Below are positions 7,940 through 16,558 of a stretch of DNA of 64,000 nt, one piece after another (positions within the stretch are counted from its first letter, which is position 1; each line of letters opens with the position of its first letter). The notes under the pieces are model-generated. The model saw only the letters and a list, made by a program, of their open reading frames with translations. It was not told the DNA's origin and searched no databases. The DNA is from an uncultured Eubacteriales bacterium (GTDB lineage Bacteria; Bacillota; Clostridia; Christensenellales; Aristaeellaceae): NCBI GenBank assembly GCA_902765395.1, contig CACWZP010000001.1, forward strand, positions 62,001 through 126,000. Reading direction: 5' to 3'. Position numbers and translations under genes: made by a program.

Positions 7940-8179
7940 ATGGATATCCAGAAGATCATCGGCGATGTCGTCGCCAAGCTGACGGGCAACCCCGAACTGA
8001 TCAAGAGCTTCCTCAGCAACCCCGTGGAGCTGCTGGAGAAGACCTTCGGCATCGACCTGCCGGACGACCAGATCAACCAGGTCATCGAGGGCGTGAAGGG
8101 CAAGATCGACCTGAGCAATATCGACCTGGGCCAGGCCGCCGGCTTGCTGGGCAAGCTGAAGGGCCTGTTCGGGAAATAA
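7940..8179 (+). CDS. Small protein of unknown function (79 aa)
   Basis: Not recognised as a characterised family. It has its own promoter, an AAAGGAG site 9 nt before the ATG, and a hairpin/T-run after the stop, so it is very likely expressed. The sequence is helical. The segment NPELIKSFLSNPVELLEKTF followed by GIDLPDDQINQV resembles the NHLP/Nif11 leader fold (…L.DP…LE..FGI.LP…). The end GLLGKLKGLFGK is a Gly/Lys/Leu amphipathic helix. No RiPP-modifying enzymes or transporters lie nearby, so a peptide-leader role is not supported by context. Confidence 0.75.
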   Translation: MDIQKIIGDVVAKLTGNPELIKSFLSNPVELLEKTFGIDLPDDQINQVIEGVKGKIDLSNIDLGQAAGLLGKLKGLFGK

Positions 8180-8200
8180 GCCTGTTTTAGAAAAGCAGAT

Positions 8201-8288
8201 CCTTCGACTTCGCTGCCGCTCCGCTCAGGATGACAGACGCTGTGCTGTCATCCCAAACGGAGGCACTGGCCGAAGTCGAAGGCTTTTT
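8201..8288 (+). repeat. R2 repeat copy 2, doubling as terminator
   Basis: Perfect 12-bp arms CCTTCGACTTCG (8201-8212) and CGAAGTCGAAGG (8271-8282) followed by CTTTTTT. The interior has TCAGGATGACA and TGTCATCC as in the other R2 copies. The position right after the 79-aa gene suggests it serves as its terminator. Confidence 0.75.
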
Positions 8289-8323
8289 TATTCATATTAT
8301 CGGAATAAAATAACATAATGAGG

Positions 8324-8351
8324 TTGAACCGGGCCCCAGGGGTGCTATAAT
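8324..8351 (+). promoter_or_regulatory. Promoter of the antiporter gene
   Basis: TTGAAC (8324-8329), 16-nt spacer, TATAAT (8346-8351). Confidence 0.75.
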
Positions 8352-8404
8352 AGCATTTGGCCCGCGGTTGCGGGTCAAAGTTATGGAAAGGTACTTGAAA
8401 TACT

Positions 8405-9706
8405 ATGCAATCTCTGTTGTCCGTCGCCTTTGCCCTGTTCGCGGGCCTGATCATGACCCGCGTGTTCAAGAAGCTGAACCTGAAGTTCCCGGACGTCACG
8501 GCGTTTCTGATCGCTGGCGTGCTGGTGGGGCCCTATGTGCTGGGGGCGCTGAACGTGCCCGGCCTGGGGTTCGGCTCCATGGAGGCGCTGCAGGCGGTGG
8601 GTTCGTTCTCCACGGTGGCCCTGGGCTTCATCGCCTTTGATATCGGCAACGAGTTCCGCCTGGGCCAGCTGAAAAAGACCGGCAAGACCGCCACGGTCAT
8701 CGGCATCATCCAGGCGGTGACGGCCACGCTGTTGGTGGATGGCGCGCTGGTGGCGCTGCACTTCATCCTGGGCCCGGAGAAGCTGCCTCTGCCGGTGGCC
8801 ATCACCCTGGGCGCCATCGCCGCGGCCACGGCCCCGGCGGCCACGCTGATGGTCGTGCGCCAGTACAAGGCCAAGGGCCCGCTGACGGACCTGCTGCTGC
8901 CCATCGTCGCCCTGGACGACGCCGTGGGCCTGGTGGTGTTCGCGGTGTCCTTCGGCATCGCCCAGGCCATGGAGGGCGGCGTGCTGAACGTGGTTTCGGT
9001 GATCGTGAACCCCATGCTGGAGATCGTCGGCTCGCTGATCCTTGGCGCGGCCATGGGCGCGCTGCTGACGCTGCTGGAAAAGCTGTTCTTCTCCAACAAG
9101 AACCGCCTGTCGCTGACCATCGCCTTCGTGGTGATGACCATCGCGCTGTCGGGCCTGGAGTTCGATCTGGGCGGCGGCGTGGAGCTGGCGTTCTCGTCGC
9201 TGCTGGTTTGCATGATGCTGGGCACCATGTTCTGCAACCTCAGCGAATACTCCGTGGACATCATGAACCGCTCCGAGCAGTGGACGGCCCCGCTGTACGC
9301 GGTGTTCTTCGTGCTGTCCGGCGCGCAGCTGGACCTGGGCGTGTTCCGCTATCCGGAGATCCTGCTCATCGGCGTGGTGTATATCCTGGTGCGCTGCGCG
9401 GGCAAGTACCTGGGCGCGCTGGGCAGCAGCACGATGATGGGCTGCGACGAGAAGGTGAAGAAGTACCTGGGCGTCACGCTGTTCCCCCAGGCCGGCGTGG
9501 CCCTGGGCATGGTGGTCACCGCCCAGGCCCTGGGCGCGGAGATGGGCGGCATGATCCGCAACATCATCCTATTCAGCGTGCTGGTGTACGAGCTGATCGG
9601 CCCGATGCTGACCAAGCAGGCGCTGATGGCCGCCGGCGAGGTGCAGGCCAAGGCCAGCGACGCCCAGCATCGCGCGCGGTTCCAGAGGAAGCCCGCGAAG
9701 GCGTGA
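8405..9706 (+). CDS. Cation:proton antiporter (CPA2-like membrane protein)
   Basis: Integral membrane exchanger of 433 aa with about 12 hydrophobic segments, expected to trade H+ for Na+ or K+. The segment LLLPIVALDDAVGLVVFAV carries the paired Asp of electrogenic CPA antiporters, and FIAFDIGNEFRLGQLKKTGK matches the Na_H_Exchanger pattern. It has no C-terminal TrkA/RCK domain, so regulation by NAD(H) or nucleotides is not indicated. Monocistronic, with a clear promoter and terminator. Ion specificity cannot be read from the sequence. Confidence 0.85.
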   Translation: MQSLLSVAFALFAGLIMTRVFKKLNLKFPDVTAFLIAGVLVGPYVLGALNVPGLGFGSMEALQAVGSFSTVALGFIAFDIGNEFRLGQLKKTGKTATVIGIIQAVTATLLVDGALVALHFILGPEKLPLPVAITLGAIAAATAPAATLMVVRQYKAKGPLTDLLLPIVALDDAVGLVVFAVSFGIAQAMEGGVLNVVSVIVNPMLEIVGSLILGAAMGALLTLLEKLFFSNKNRLSLTIAFVVMTIALSGLEFDLGGGVELAFSSLLVCMMLGTMFCNLSEYSVDIMNRSEQWTAPLYAVFFVLSGAQLDLGVFRYPEILLIGVVYILVRCAGKYLGALGSSTMMGCDEKVKKYLGVTLFPQAGVALGMVVTAQALGAEMGGMIRNIILFSVLVYELIGPMLTKQALMAAGEVQAKASDAQHRARFQRKPAKA

Positions 9707-9726
9707 AGTGTATATCGGTGAAACGG

Positions 9727-9755
9727 TGGGGACGTCCGAGGGGCGTCCCCCGTTC
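9727..9755 (+). terminator. Terminator after the antiporter gene
   Basis: Stem GGGGACG/CGTCCCC with loop, followed by GTTCTT, 20 nt after the stop codon. Confidence 0.7.
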
Positions 9756-10350
9756 TTATGGAAAGGCGCGACGCGAAAGCCTTCCCACTGCGGTGGGGAA
9801 GCAAGACGGGCGGCGCAACGTCGCCCCTGCATTTACACCGTCAGAAATGGTACTTCTATCGCTGTTCCCCAATCACCGGCGGCTTAATCCCCGACGGTTT
9901 TCACCGAAGCCCTGCGGACTCCGGCGAACCGGCCAACCGCGCTTTGCGCCGGTTGCCTAACCTTGGCACTATTGAGCGACGCGGCTAACGAGAGGTTTAT
10001 CTTCCGCAAGCATTGTGATGCCGTGGGCTCACTTGTGCCGGGAATTATGCCGTGAAAAAGAGCGTCCCCCGGGGCCCTATTGGAAACAGCTTCCAGAAGG
10101 GGAACCGAGGAACGGTTCTTTTTGGCGGCCTGCACAGAAACCCATTACGCCCCGCGCCTGCCCTGACAGACAGGCGCGGGGCGTAATGGGGTTTTGGTTG
10201 CAGGCCGCCCTGTGATGGGGGTGCAGCGAGGGGCGTGGCAGTCCTGAACGGGGTGCCCCACCACCGCAAGCGGTCCCCCTCCCCATTGAGATGGGGAGGC
10301 TTTTGGTTTATACGTACTCCTGCAGGGGCGGCACAGCGCCGCCCGTTTTT
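9756..10350. repeat. Intergenic repeat island A
   Basis: About 600 nt without a gene, built from modules that recur elsewhere in the window. It contains the R1 element at 10124-10209: arms GGCGGCCTGC and GCAGGCCGCC around a core that is itself a perfect 20-bp inverted repeat (10141-10160 and 10171-10190). A hairpin with GGAACCGAGGAACGGTTC lies just upstream (10100-10118). Around 10240-10300 lies an inverted copy of the segment at 12905-12975, and GCAGGGGCGGC...GCCGCCC closes it at 10322-10345. Confidence 0.75.
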
Positions 10351-10353
10351 CTG

Positions 10354-10382
10354 TTGCGCCAGGTGTGGAATTATGCTATTAT
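10354..10382 (+). promoter_or_regulatory. Promoter of the Gfo/Idh gene
   Basis: TTGCGC (10354-10359), 17-nt spacer, TATTAT (10377-10382). The same unusual TTGCGC -35 box drives the acyltransferase gene at 12844-12849. Confidence 0.65.
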
Positions 10383-10419
10383 GGAAGCATAGACAAATAC
10401 TCGCAAAGGGGTGCATACC

Positions 10420-11550
10420 ATGATGGAAAGACCCATCCGCGTCGGCGTGGTCGGCTCGGGGATGATCAGCGGCATCTATCTGAAGAACATGATCGGGCGG
10501 TTCGACGTGCTGGAGGTGGCGGGGCTGTGTTCCTCCCACTACGAAAACGCGAAGAAGCGCGCGGACGAATACGGCGTTGCGGCCTATGAATCCCTGGACG
10601 CCCTGCTGGCGGACGGAAGCGTGGACCTGATCGTGAACCTGACGCCCGCCCCCGCCCACGAGGACATCATCCGCAAGGCGCTCCTGGCCGGCAAGCACGT
10701 ATACACCGAAAAGGTGATGACCACCAGCCACTTGAGCGCCCGGGCGCTGAAGGAACTGGCGGCCTCGAAGGGGCTGTGGCTGGGCTCCGCGCCGGATACC
10801 TTCCTGGGCGCGGCGCTGCAGACCGCCCGAAAGGCCATCGACGACGGGCTGATCGGCGAGGTGACCTCCTTCGCCTTTGCCGCCAACCGGGACAACAACT
10901 TCCTCACGCCCTTCTTCCGCTTCCTGAACCTGCCCTTTGGCGGCGTGGCCTACGACTACGCGCCGTACTACTTCACCGCCCTTTGCAGCCTGCTGGGCCC
11001 GGTGAAGAAGGTGGCGGCGGCGGTGCGCGCGCCCTATCCCACCCATAAGGACATCAACCCCAAGTCGCCCACCTTCGGCCAGGACATGGACACCCCCAAC
11101 GAAAGCGAGATCAGCGCGGTACTCACGCTTGAAAGCGGCGTCAGCGGCACGGCCCACGTGAACTGCGACAGCGTCATCGAGGACCAGCACTTCTTCGCCA
11201 TCTACGGCACCAGGGGCATCCTCTACCTGCCCGATCCCAACGGCTTTGGCGGCGAGGTGCGCCTGCAGCCCAACTGGGCGCACGACGAGGCGCCCGCCCC
11301 CGCGCGGGTGCTGGAGAACCGCTTTGGCTTCACCGACAACGCCCGGGGCGTGGGCCCGGCGGAGCTGGCCTGGTCGATCCGCTCGAACCGCCCCTGCCGC
11401 GCCAACGCCGACATGGCCTGCCACGTGCTGGAGGTGATCGACGCCATCATCGAAAGCGGCCGCACCGACGCCTTCGTGGAGGTGACCTCCACCTTCGAGC
11501 GCCCCGCCCCGCTGAAGGAGGGCGCGGGGGAAGAGGACAGCCTGAAATAG
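10420..11550 (+). CDS. Gfo/Idh/MocA family NAD(P)-dependent oxidoreductase
   Basis: Cytoplasmic dehydrogenase of 376 aa, probably acting on a sugar or sugar-like alcohol. The N-terminal Rossmann fold shows VGVVGSGMISGIYLKN. The family signature EKVMTT (variant of EKP) follows GKHVYT, and the C-terminal alpha/beta domain has GGVAYDYAPYYFTALC (Asp/Tyr/Tyr in place of the usual D...H active-site pattern). The ATG at 10420 has AAAGGGG 8 nt upstream; an in-frame GTG at 10411 lies inside that site. Single-gene unit ended by the hairpin at 11560. Substrate unknown. Confidence 0.85.
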   Translation: MMERPIRVGVVGSGMISGIYLKNMIGRFDVLEVAGLCSSHYENAKKRADEYGVAAYESLDALLADGSVDLIVNLTPAPAHEDIIRKALLAGKHVYTEKVMTTSHLSARALKELAASKGLWLGSAPDTFLGAALQTARKAIDDGLIGEVTSFAFAANRDNNFLTPFFRFLNLPFGGVAYDYAPYYFTALCSLLGPVKKVAAAVRAPYPTHKDINPKSPTFGQDMDTPNESEISAVLTLESGVSGTAHVNCDSVIEDQHFFAIYGTRGILYLPDPNGFGGEVRLQPNWAHDEAPAPARVLENRFGFTDNARGVGPAELAWSIRSNRPCRANADMACHVLEVIDAIIESGRTDAFVEVTSTFERPAPLKEGAGEEDSLK

Positions 11551-11559
11551 CAATGCTAT

Positions 11560-11597
11560 GGAAGAGCAGGGGCGGCACACAGTGCCGCCCCTGCTTC
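11560..11597. terminator. Bidirectional terminator between convergent genes
   Basis: Near-perfect hairpin with arms GCAGGGGCGGCAC and GTGCCGCCCCTGC. It separates the plus-strand oxidoreductase from the minus-strand acyltransferase. The stem sequence is the same GC module seen in the repeat islands, so a repeat module may have been co-opted as terminator. Confidence 0.8.
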
Positions 11598-11604
11598 CAT
11601 ATGT

Positions 11605-12789
11605 CTATTTATGATATTTCTCCAGCAGCTTCCTCCCCAGCCGCGCCCCGGGTTTTTCCACCAGATAGGTCATCAGCGTGGCGAACGCCAGCGCCGCGGC
11701 GAAGCACAGCAGCGTGTAGTGGAGCTGCCAGGGCATCTCCCCGGCCTGGTTGGGGTTTTCCTCGGCCAGGTAGGGCGGGATGTGCCATTCCTTCAGCTTC
11801 ACCGCCAGCCACTGGTGCCAGATGTAGAAATTGAAGGAGATGCCGGACAGGAAACGCACCACCCGGTTGGAGAACACCCGGCGCACGGGCTCGAAGCTGA
11901 GGCTGCCGCCCGCCAGCGCCAGCGCCCCGCAGGCGGAGATCGCCCAGCGGCGGTCCAACTGGCCGTGGCGCAGCTCCTCGTAGCCGTAGATCGTCGCCTG
12001 GTCCGCCACCAGATGGATCACGCCGAACAGGCCCAACAGGAAGGCCGCCGTGCCCAGCGCCGCGATCAGCGCCCGGCGCTCCTTTTTTTGCGCCAGCCGG
12101 GAGTAGATGTGGGCGGCCAGCATGCCGTTGGCGTACACGTCCAGCATGTTGGGCAGGCGGTTCACGAACAGCGTGGTGTCGGTCATCGGGATTGTCCACA
12201 GCCGCTGGAAGCACAGCGCCGCGCCCGCCATGGCCAGGTAGCAGACCAGGGGCTTTTTCCGGAACGCCGGGGCCAGCGCCGGCAGCAGCAGGTAGAACTG
12301 CACCTCCACCGCCAGCGTCCACAGCACCACGTTCAGCAGAGACTGCACATAGGTCATGTAGGACAGGTTGTGGGTGAAGGTCAGGTGGGTCGCGATGTCC
12401 TTCGCCAGGCGGCCGTACTCCGAAAAGCCGGGCTGGGCCAGGGCGAAGACGATCATCACGGCCAGGCACGCCCAGTAGCTGGGCAGGATGCGCAGCGCCC
12501 GCCGGGCGTAGAAATCCCGGGTGGAGCGCTCCTCTCCGTTGGCCCAGGGCAGGTAGAGCAAAAAGCCCGAGAGCATCAGCATCAGGTCCACGAACATATA
12601 GCCCGCCCGCACCAGCGCCAGCAGGTTCACATCGATGGCGCCGATCCGCAGCCGCGGCGTCAGCCAGGACTGCTGCCAGATGTGGTACCAGGCGATCATG
12701 CCCACGCACAACACTCGCATGAGGTCGCCCGCCGCGGCATGGTTTCGCGGCGCCGGGGCGATCTCCTGGTTCAAAATGGGTTTCTTCAT
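11605..12789 (-). CDS. Membrane acyltransferase (acyltransferase 3, OafA/YrhL type)
   Basis: Multi-pass membrane protein of 394 aa that should O-acylate an extracytoplasmic glycan. It shows the Acyl_transf_3 landmarks: IAWYHIWQQSW in the first segment (catalytic-type His), MLSGFLLYLPWANGE, RRALRILPSYW and VLWTLAVEVQFYLLLP, with about ten hydrophobic segments. The ATG at 12789 follows GGAG by a suitable spacing and starts MKKPILNQE; a longer in-frame start covers the promoter and is rejected. Stand-alone, with its own promoter. Confidence 0.87.
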   Translation of the reverse strand: MKKPILNQEIAPAPRNHAAAGDLMRVLCVGMIAWYHIWQQSWLTPRLRIGAIDVNLLALVRAGYMFVDLMLMLSGFLLYLPWANGEERSTRDFYARRALRILPSYWACLAVMIVFALAQPGFSEYGRLAKDIATHLTFTHNLSYMTYVQSLLNVVLWTLAVEVQFYLLLPALAPAFRKKPLVCYLAMAGAALCFQRLWTIPMTDTTLFVNRLPNMLDVYANGMLAAHIYSRLAQKKERRALIAALGTAAFLLGLFGVIHLVADQATIYGYEELRHGQLDRRWAISACGALALAGGSLSFEPVRRVFSNRVVRFLSGISFNFYIWHQWLAVKLKEWHIPPYLAEENPNQAGEMPWQLHYTLLCFAAALAFATLMTYLVEKPGARLGRKLLEKYHK

Positions 12790-12820
12790 ATATAATAGCT
12801 CCGTGTTGATTGGTGCCACT

Positions 12821-12849
12821 ATTATAGCAGAGCCGGCGCCAGAGCGCAA
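12821..12849 (-). promoter_or_regulatory. Promoter of the acyltransferase gene
   Basis: Read on the minus strand: TTGCGC (12844-12849), 17-nt spacer, TATAAT (12821-12826). Confidence 0.75.
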
Positions 12850-12861
12850 ACATTATGTGAG

Positions 12862-13445
12862 GCGCGCGCCGCAACGCCGCCCCTGCATGCGTATATGCAC
12901 AAAACAAAAGTCTCCCCATCTCAATGGGGGGAGGGGGGACCGCTTGCGGCGGTGGGGCGCCCCATCCAGGACTGCCACATCCCTCACTGCTCCCCGATGC
13001 AGCGGCGGCCTGCAACCAAAACCCTTGGGAACGAGCGTATGCGCGCAACGTGCGCAGGAGCGAAGTTACGGGTTTTGCGTGCAGGCCGCCAAAAAGAGCC
13101 GTTCCTCGGTCCCCATAACCCCTCCGACCCTTCGGGCCACCTCCCCTTTCAAGGGGAGGCAAGGTGGAGAGGGGACGCGAAGCTTCACTGAACAGCGAGC
13201 GCAGGCCGCCAAAAAAGAGCCGTTCCTCGGTCCCCATAACCCCTCCGACCCTTCGGGCCACCGTCCGGGGCCTAACAAACGCGCGCGCCCAATGCTGGTG
13301 CATTGGGTCCCATCGCGCACGACCGGGCCCGTTCTCGCTGGAAACAGTCCACCGGACTGTTTCCCGGGCGCTCGAACCCCCTTGAAAGGGAAAGCAAGCG
13401 GAACACGGCCTCTTCCGTCGGCGCTTTGCGCTGTCCTCTTCCTCC
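12862..13445. repeat. Intergenic repeat island B
   Basis: About 580 nt with no gene. The stretch 12938-13230 is nearly identical, in the same orientation, to 31149-31445. It holds an R1 element (arms at 13004-13013 and 13081-13090) and a second R1 right arm at 13201-13210, with CAAAAAGAGCCGTTCCTCGG after each. The 12905-12975 segment is an inverted relative of 10240-10300. The last 180 nt (13262-13445) have no match seen in the window. Confidence 0.8.
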
Positions 13446-13483
13446 CGATTTTGACTGAAAAATGATATTTCACATAACCTGTC

Positions 13484-13512
13484 TTGACAGCCCCGGAGAA
13501 ATCCCGTATACT
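13484..13512 (+). promoter_or_regulatory. Promoter of the rpmH operon
   Basis: TTGACA (13484-13489), 17-nt spacer, TATACT (13507-13512), about 87 nt before rpmH. Confidence 0.85.
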
Positions 13513-13598
13513 TATAAGGCTGTAACTTTGGCATTATTCGCCCGGGCGCAACCGGCGGCCGGCGAATGCGACATATTAATTTGTAAGGAGTGTTCCAA

Positions 13599-13736
13599 AT
13601 GTCTGTCCGTACCTATCAGCCCAAGAAGCGTCAGAGAAGCAAGGTCCACGGTTTCCGTGCCCGCATGAAGACCCGCGCCGGCCGCAATGTGTTGAAGGCC
13701 CGTCGCGCCCGCGGCCGCAAGGTTCTGTCCGCGTAA
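13599..13736 (+). CDS. rpmH: 50S ribosomal protein L34
   Basis: Structural component of the large ribosomal subunit. 45 aa, Arg/Lys-rich, with the family core [20 protein letters not shown] followed by [23 protein letters not shown] precedes the ATG. First gene of the conserved block rpmH-rnpA-yidD-yidC-jag. The usual upstream neighbour dnaA is absent; a repeat island and the acyltransferase are there instead. Confidence 0.97.
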   Translation: MSVRTYQPKKRQRSKVHGFRARMKTRAGRNVLKARRARGRKVLSA

Positions 13737-13744
13737 GCCGCGCC

Positions 13745-14134
13745 ATGGAGGGGACGAGCGAAGCCGGGCGCAGGGACGAGCGCTTTCCGCGCCGCTATCG
13801 ACTGGGCGGCAACCGGAATTATCGCTATGTCTACCGCAGGGGCAAGTCCTACCCCTCCCGCAACCTGGTGTTGATCCACCTGAAGAGCCGGGATCTGAAG
13901 ATCGGTTTTTCCGTTTCCGGCAAGGTGGGCAACGCCGTCACCCGCAACCGCATCCGGCGCTGTCTGCGCGAGGATGCGCGCAAGCTGCGCGGGGAGATGA
14001 AGTGCGGCAGGTACGTGTTCATCGCGCGTACCTCCATTGTGAACGCGCCGCACGAGGCCGTCACGCGGGAAATGCGAAGGCTGCTCGCGAAGGCCAAGCT
14101 GTTGAAGGACGCGCCGGAGCAGGAGGCTCAATGA
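13745..14134 (+). CDS. rnpA: Ribonuclease P protein component
   Basis: Protein subunit that binds the catalytic RNase P RNA and the 5' leader of pre-tRNA. 129 aa, slightly longer than usual through a charged N-terminal tail (residues 1-18). The hallmark motif [20 protein letters not shown] (RNR region) and the early aromatic [19 protein letters not shown] region are present. It begins 8 nt after rpmH; an in-frame downstream start is possible but no ATG lies near the conserved core. Confidence 0.95.
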   Translation: MEGTSEAGRRDERFPRRYRLGGNRNYRYVYRRGKSYPSRNLVLIHLKSRDLKIGFSVSGKVGNAVTRNRIRRCLREDARKLRGEMKCGRYVFIARTSIVNAPHEAVTREMRRLLAKAKLLKDAPEQEAQ

Positions 14135-14165
14135 CCTCCGCCGTCCGGCTGTCGGGGGGATGCCC

Positions 14166-14396
14166 ATGCGACAAGCGCGCACCATTCCGAAGCGGGTTCT
14201 GCTGTGGCTGATCCGCTTCTATCGGGCCAACCTGTCCCAGCTGCATCCGGGCTGCTGTCGGTTCACGCCGACCTGCTCCCAGTACGCGCTGGAGGCCGTC
14301 GAGAAGTATGGCGCCCTCAAGGGGGGCTATCTGGCCCTGCGCCGGATATTGCGCTGTCATCCGTTCCATGCGGGCGGATACGATCCGGTGCCGTAA
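14166..14396 (+). CDS. yidD: Membrane protein insertion efficiency factor YidD
   Basis: Small membrane-associated protein that assists YidC-dependent insertion. 76 aa, with the canonical core [18 protein letters not shown] and [19 protein letters not shown]; the conserved Cys residues are intact. Of two in-frame ATGs (14160, 14166) the second fits the GGGGGGA site best. It starts about 30 nt after rnpA. Confidence 0.95.
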   Translation: MRQARTIPKRVLLWLIRFYRANLSQLHPGCCRFTPTCSQYALEAVEKYGALKGGYLALRRILRCHPFHAGGYDPVP

Positions 14397-14494
14397 GGCA
14401 AAATCGCCCCGCAGCCATCCAGATTGTGCGGCGGGGTGTTCTGCTTTTGTGGGGAGACCGGGGGAGGCCATCACAACCAATTGGAGGCAATCGA

Positions 14495-15502
14495 ATGACG
14501 GGTTTTTTTGTCAATGTTCTGACCTGGATCAACAACCTGGTGGGCAACTATGGCTGGTCCATCGTGTTGTTCACGCTGTTGATCCGCGTGGTTTTGCTGC
14601 CCCTGGACATCAAGAGCAAGAAGAGCATGCGCCAGATCTCCAAGATCCAGCCCAAGCTGCAGGCGCTTCAGAAGAAGTACGCCAACGACAAGGACAAGCT
14701 GAACCAGAAGACCATGGAGCTCTATCGCAAGGAGCACGTCAGCCCCACCGCGGGCTGCCTGCCCATGCTGATCTCCCTTCCCATCCTGTGGATCATGTTC
14801 TCCGCCATGCGCACGCTGGGCAATGAGTACACGATCCAGATGATCCTGGACATGAAGGCCACCAACACCCTGCCGAACCTGCAGAGCTGGCTGTGGATCA
14901 AGAACGTGTTCCAGCCGGATTCCTTCGCGGCCACCATCCTGCCCCCGGTGGGCAGCACGCTGGCCATGATCCGCCCGGCCAATGGCTCGGCGATCCTGAC
15001 GGCGGAGAACATCGCCGCGGCGGTGGAGTACATGGCTTCCAGCGACTACAGCCACCTGGCCGCAGCCCTGGCTCCGGCCACTGCCTTCACCATCCAGCCG
15101 ATCCGTTTCCTGTTTATCAACACCACGCTGACCCTGCCGAACTCGTTTGCGAACGTGTTCCAGTATGGCAACGGCCTGTTCATCCTGCCCATCCTGGCCG
15201 GCGCGAGCCAGTTCCTGATGACCAAGATCATGAACGGCAAGCAGACCCCCGAGCAGAAGGAAGCCCAGGCCCAGCAGAACGCCCAATCCCAGTCCAACCC
15301 GATGAACAGCCCCGTGATGAAGTGGTTCTTCCCGATCTTCTCGGTCTGGATCTGCGCCACTTCCAATGCCGCGTTCTCCATCTACTGGATGGCGGCGAAC
15401 GTGATTCAGATTGTGCAGCAGCTGGCCGTGAACTGGTACTTTGAGCGCCAGGACGCCAAGGCCGCCATTGCTGCGCAGAACACCGACGATAGTAGCATAT
15501 AA
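14495..15502 (+). CDS. yidC: Membrane protein insertase YidC/OxaA
   Basis: Inserts and folds membrane proteins, alone or with SecYEG. 335 aa, Gram-positive type. TM1 (YGWSIVLFTLLIRVVLLPLD) carries the hydrophilic-groove Arg. The cytoplasmic hairpin KSMRQISKIQPKLQALQKKY is typical, followed by AGCLPMLISLPILWIMFSA. Later segments include WFFPIFSVWICATSNAAFSI. An insert of about 130 residues separates TM2 from the later segments. There is no obvious lipobox Cys at the N-terminus, unlike SpoIIIJ. TTGGAGG precedes the ATG. Confidence 0.95.
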   Translation: MTGFFVNVLTWINNLVGNYGWSIVLFTLLIRVVLLPLDIKSKKSMRQISKIQPKLQALQKKYANDKDKLNQKTMELYRKEHVSPTAGCLPMLISLPILWIMFSAMRTLGNEYTIQMILDMKATNTLPNLQSWLWIKNVFQPDSFAATILPPVGSTLAMIRPANGSAILTAENIAAAVEYMASSDYSHLAAALAPATAFTIQPIRFLFINTTLTLPNSFANVFQYGNGLFILPILAGASQFLMTKIMNGKQTPEQKEAQAQQNAQSQSNPMNSPVMKWFFPIFSVWICATSNAAFSIYWMAANVIQIVQQLAVNWYFERQDAKAAIAAQNTDDSSI

Positions 15503-15516
15503 GGAGGCATACCGCC

Positions 15517-16455
15517 TTGAAATCCATTGAAGCCACCGGTAAGACGGTGAAGGACGCCATCCGGAACGGCCTGGCAGAGCTGGGTTGCGATTCCGACGAC
15601 GTCGATATTCAGGTTGTAGAAATGGGCAGCCCCGGGCTGTTCGGCATGTTTGGCAAGCCCGCCAAGGTGCGCCTGACCGTGAAGGCCGACGACCCCGCGC
15701 TGGACATCGAGATGCCCGTGCTGTCGCTGGACGCCGGAAATGCCCGCAAGCCCAAGGCCGGCAAGCCCAAGGCCGAGAAGCCCAGGGCTGAAAAGCCCGC
15801 CAAGGCCGAGGCCGCCGAGGCCGAGACCGAGGAGGCCGCCGCCGAGGAAGCCCCCAAGGAGAAGAAGAGCCGCAATCGCCGCCGCCGCAAGGGTGGCGCC
15901 AAGGCCGAAGCGGTCGACGCCGTGGAGACCGACGAGGAGCAGTCCATCGCCACGCCCGCGCCCGTGATCGAGCACGAGCCCTTCGTGGCCACCGCCGAGG
16001 ACACCCTGTCCGACGACGCAAAGAAGGCCAGGGAATTCCTGGCCGGCCTGACCGAGCGGATGAACGTGCCGGTCGAGATCGAGCTGATGGAGACCGCCGA
16101 GCAGCTGCGCATGCAGATGGCCGGCGAGAACATGAGCCTGCTCATCGGCCGCCGGGGCGAGACCCTGGACGCGCTGCAGTACCTCACCAGCCTGAACATC
16201 AACCGGGGCCGGGAGGAGTACCTGCGTATCTCCATCGACACCGAGAACTATCGCGCCAAGCGCGAGGAGGCCCTGCGCAAGCTGGCCGTCCGCATGGCGG
16301 GCCGCGCCAAGAAGAGCGGCCGCCGCGTGGCGCTGGAGCCCATGAACCCCTACGAGCGCCGGATCCTCCATTCCGCGCTGCAGAACGACCCGGAGGTCAC
16401 CACCCATTCCGAGGGTGAGGAGCCCTATCGCCGGGTGATCATCACGCTGAAGTAA
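15517..16455 (+). CDS. jag: RNA-binding protein Jag/KhpB (Jag-N, KH, R3H)
   Basis: Cytoplasmic RNA-binding protein linked to YidC and cell-division control (KhpB/EloR family). 312 aa. Jag-N domain at residues 1-55 (SIEATGKTVKDAIRNGLAEL), a long Lys/Glu/Ala linker with a basic patch KSRNRRRRKGG (about 75-150), a KH domain with IGRRGETLDALQYLTS, and an R3H domain with RVALEPMNPYERRILHSAL. It starts with TTG, supported by AAGGAGG 9 nt upstream. The linker is longer than in B. subtilis Jag. Last gene of the block. Confidence 0.94.
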   Translation: MKSIEATGKTVKDAIRNGLAELGCDSDDVDIQVVEMGSPGLFGMFGKPAKVRLTVKADDPALDIEMPVLSLDAGNARKPKAGKPKAEKPRAEKPAKAEAAEAETEEAAAEEAPKEKKSRNRRRRKGGAKAEAVDAVETDEEQSIATPAPVIEHEPFVATAEDTLSDDAKKAREFLAGLTERMNVPVEIELMETAEQLRMQMAGENMSLLIGRRGETLDALQYLTSLNINRGREEYLRISIDTENYRAKREEALRKLAVRMAGRAKKSGRRVALEPMNPYERRILHSALQNDPEVTTHSEGEEPYRRVIITLK

Positions 16456-16478
16456 TACTTGGTATAAGCGCGACATAG

Positions 16479-16516
16479 CAAAGCCCCGTGAAGTTGCATT
16501 ACTTCGCGGGGCTTTG
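16479..16516 (+). terminator. Terminator of the rpmH-jag operon
   Basis: Stem CAAAGCCCCG.GAAGT/ACTTCGCGGGGCTTTG with an AT-rich loop, followed by TCATGTCTT. Confidence 0.85.
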
Positions 16517-16523
16517 TCATGTC

Positions 16524-16552
16524 TTGACAGCGCGGCCCGCGGGGGTTATAAT
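16524..16552 (+). promoter_or_regulatory. Consensus promoter upstream of a structured leader
   Basis: TTGACA (16524-16529), 17-nt spacer, TATAAT (16547-16552): a perfect sigma-A match, 236 nt before the mutS2-like gene. Confidence 0.88.
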
Positions 16553-16558
16553 CATATT

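Noticed and set aside
7940..8179. RiPP biosynthesis cluster around the 79-aa leader-like protein
   Set aside because: Neighbours are TcdA and a cation antiporter; no maturase, protease or exporter accompanies it.
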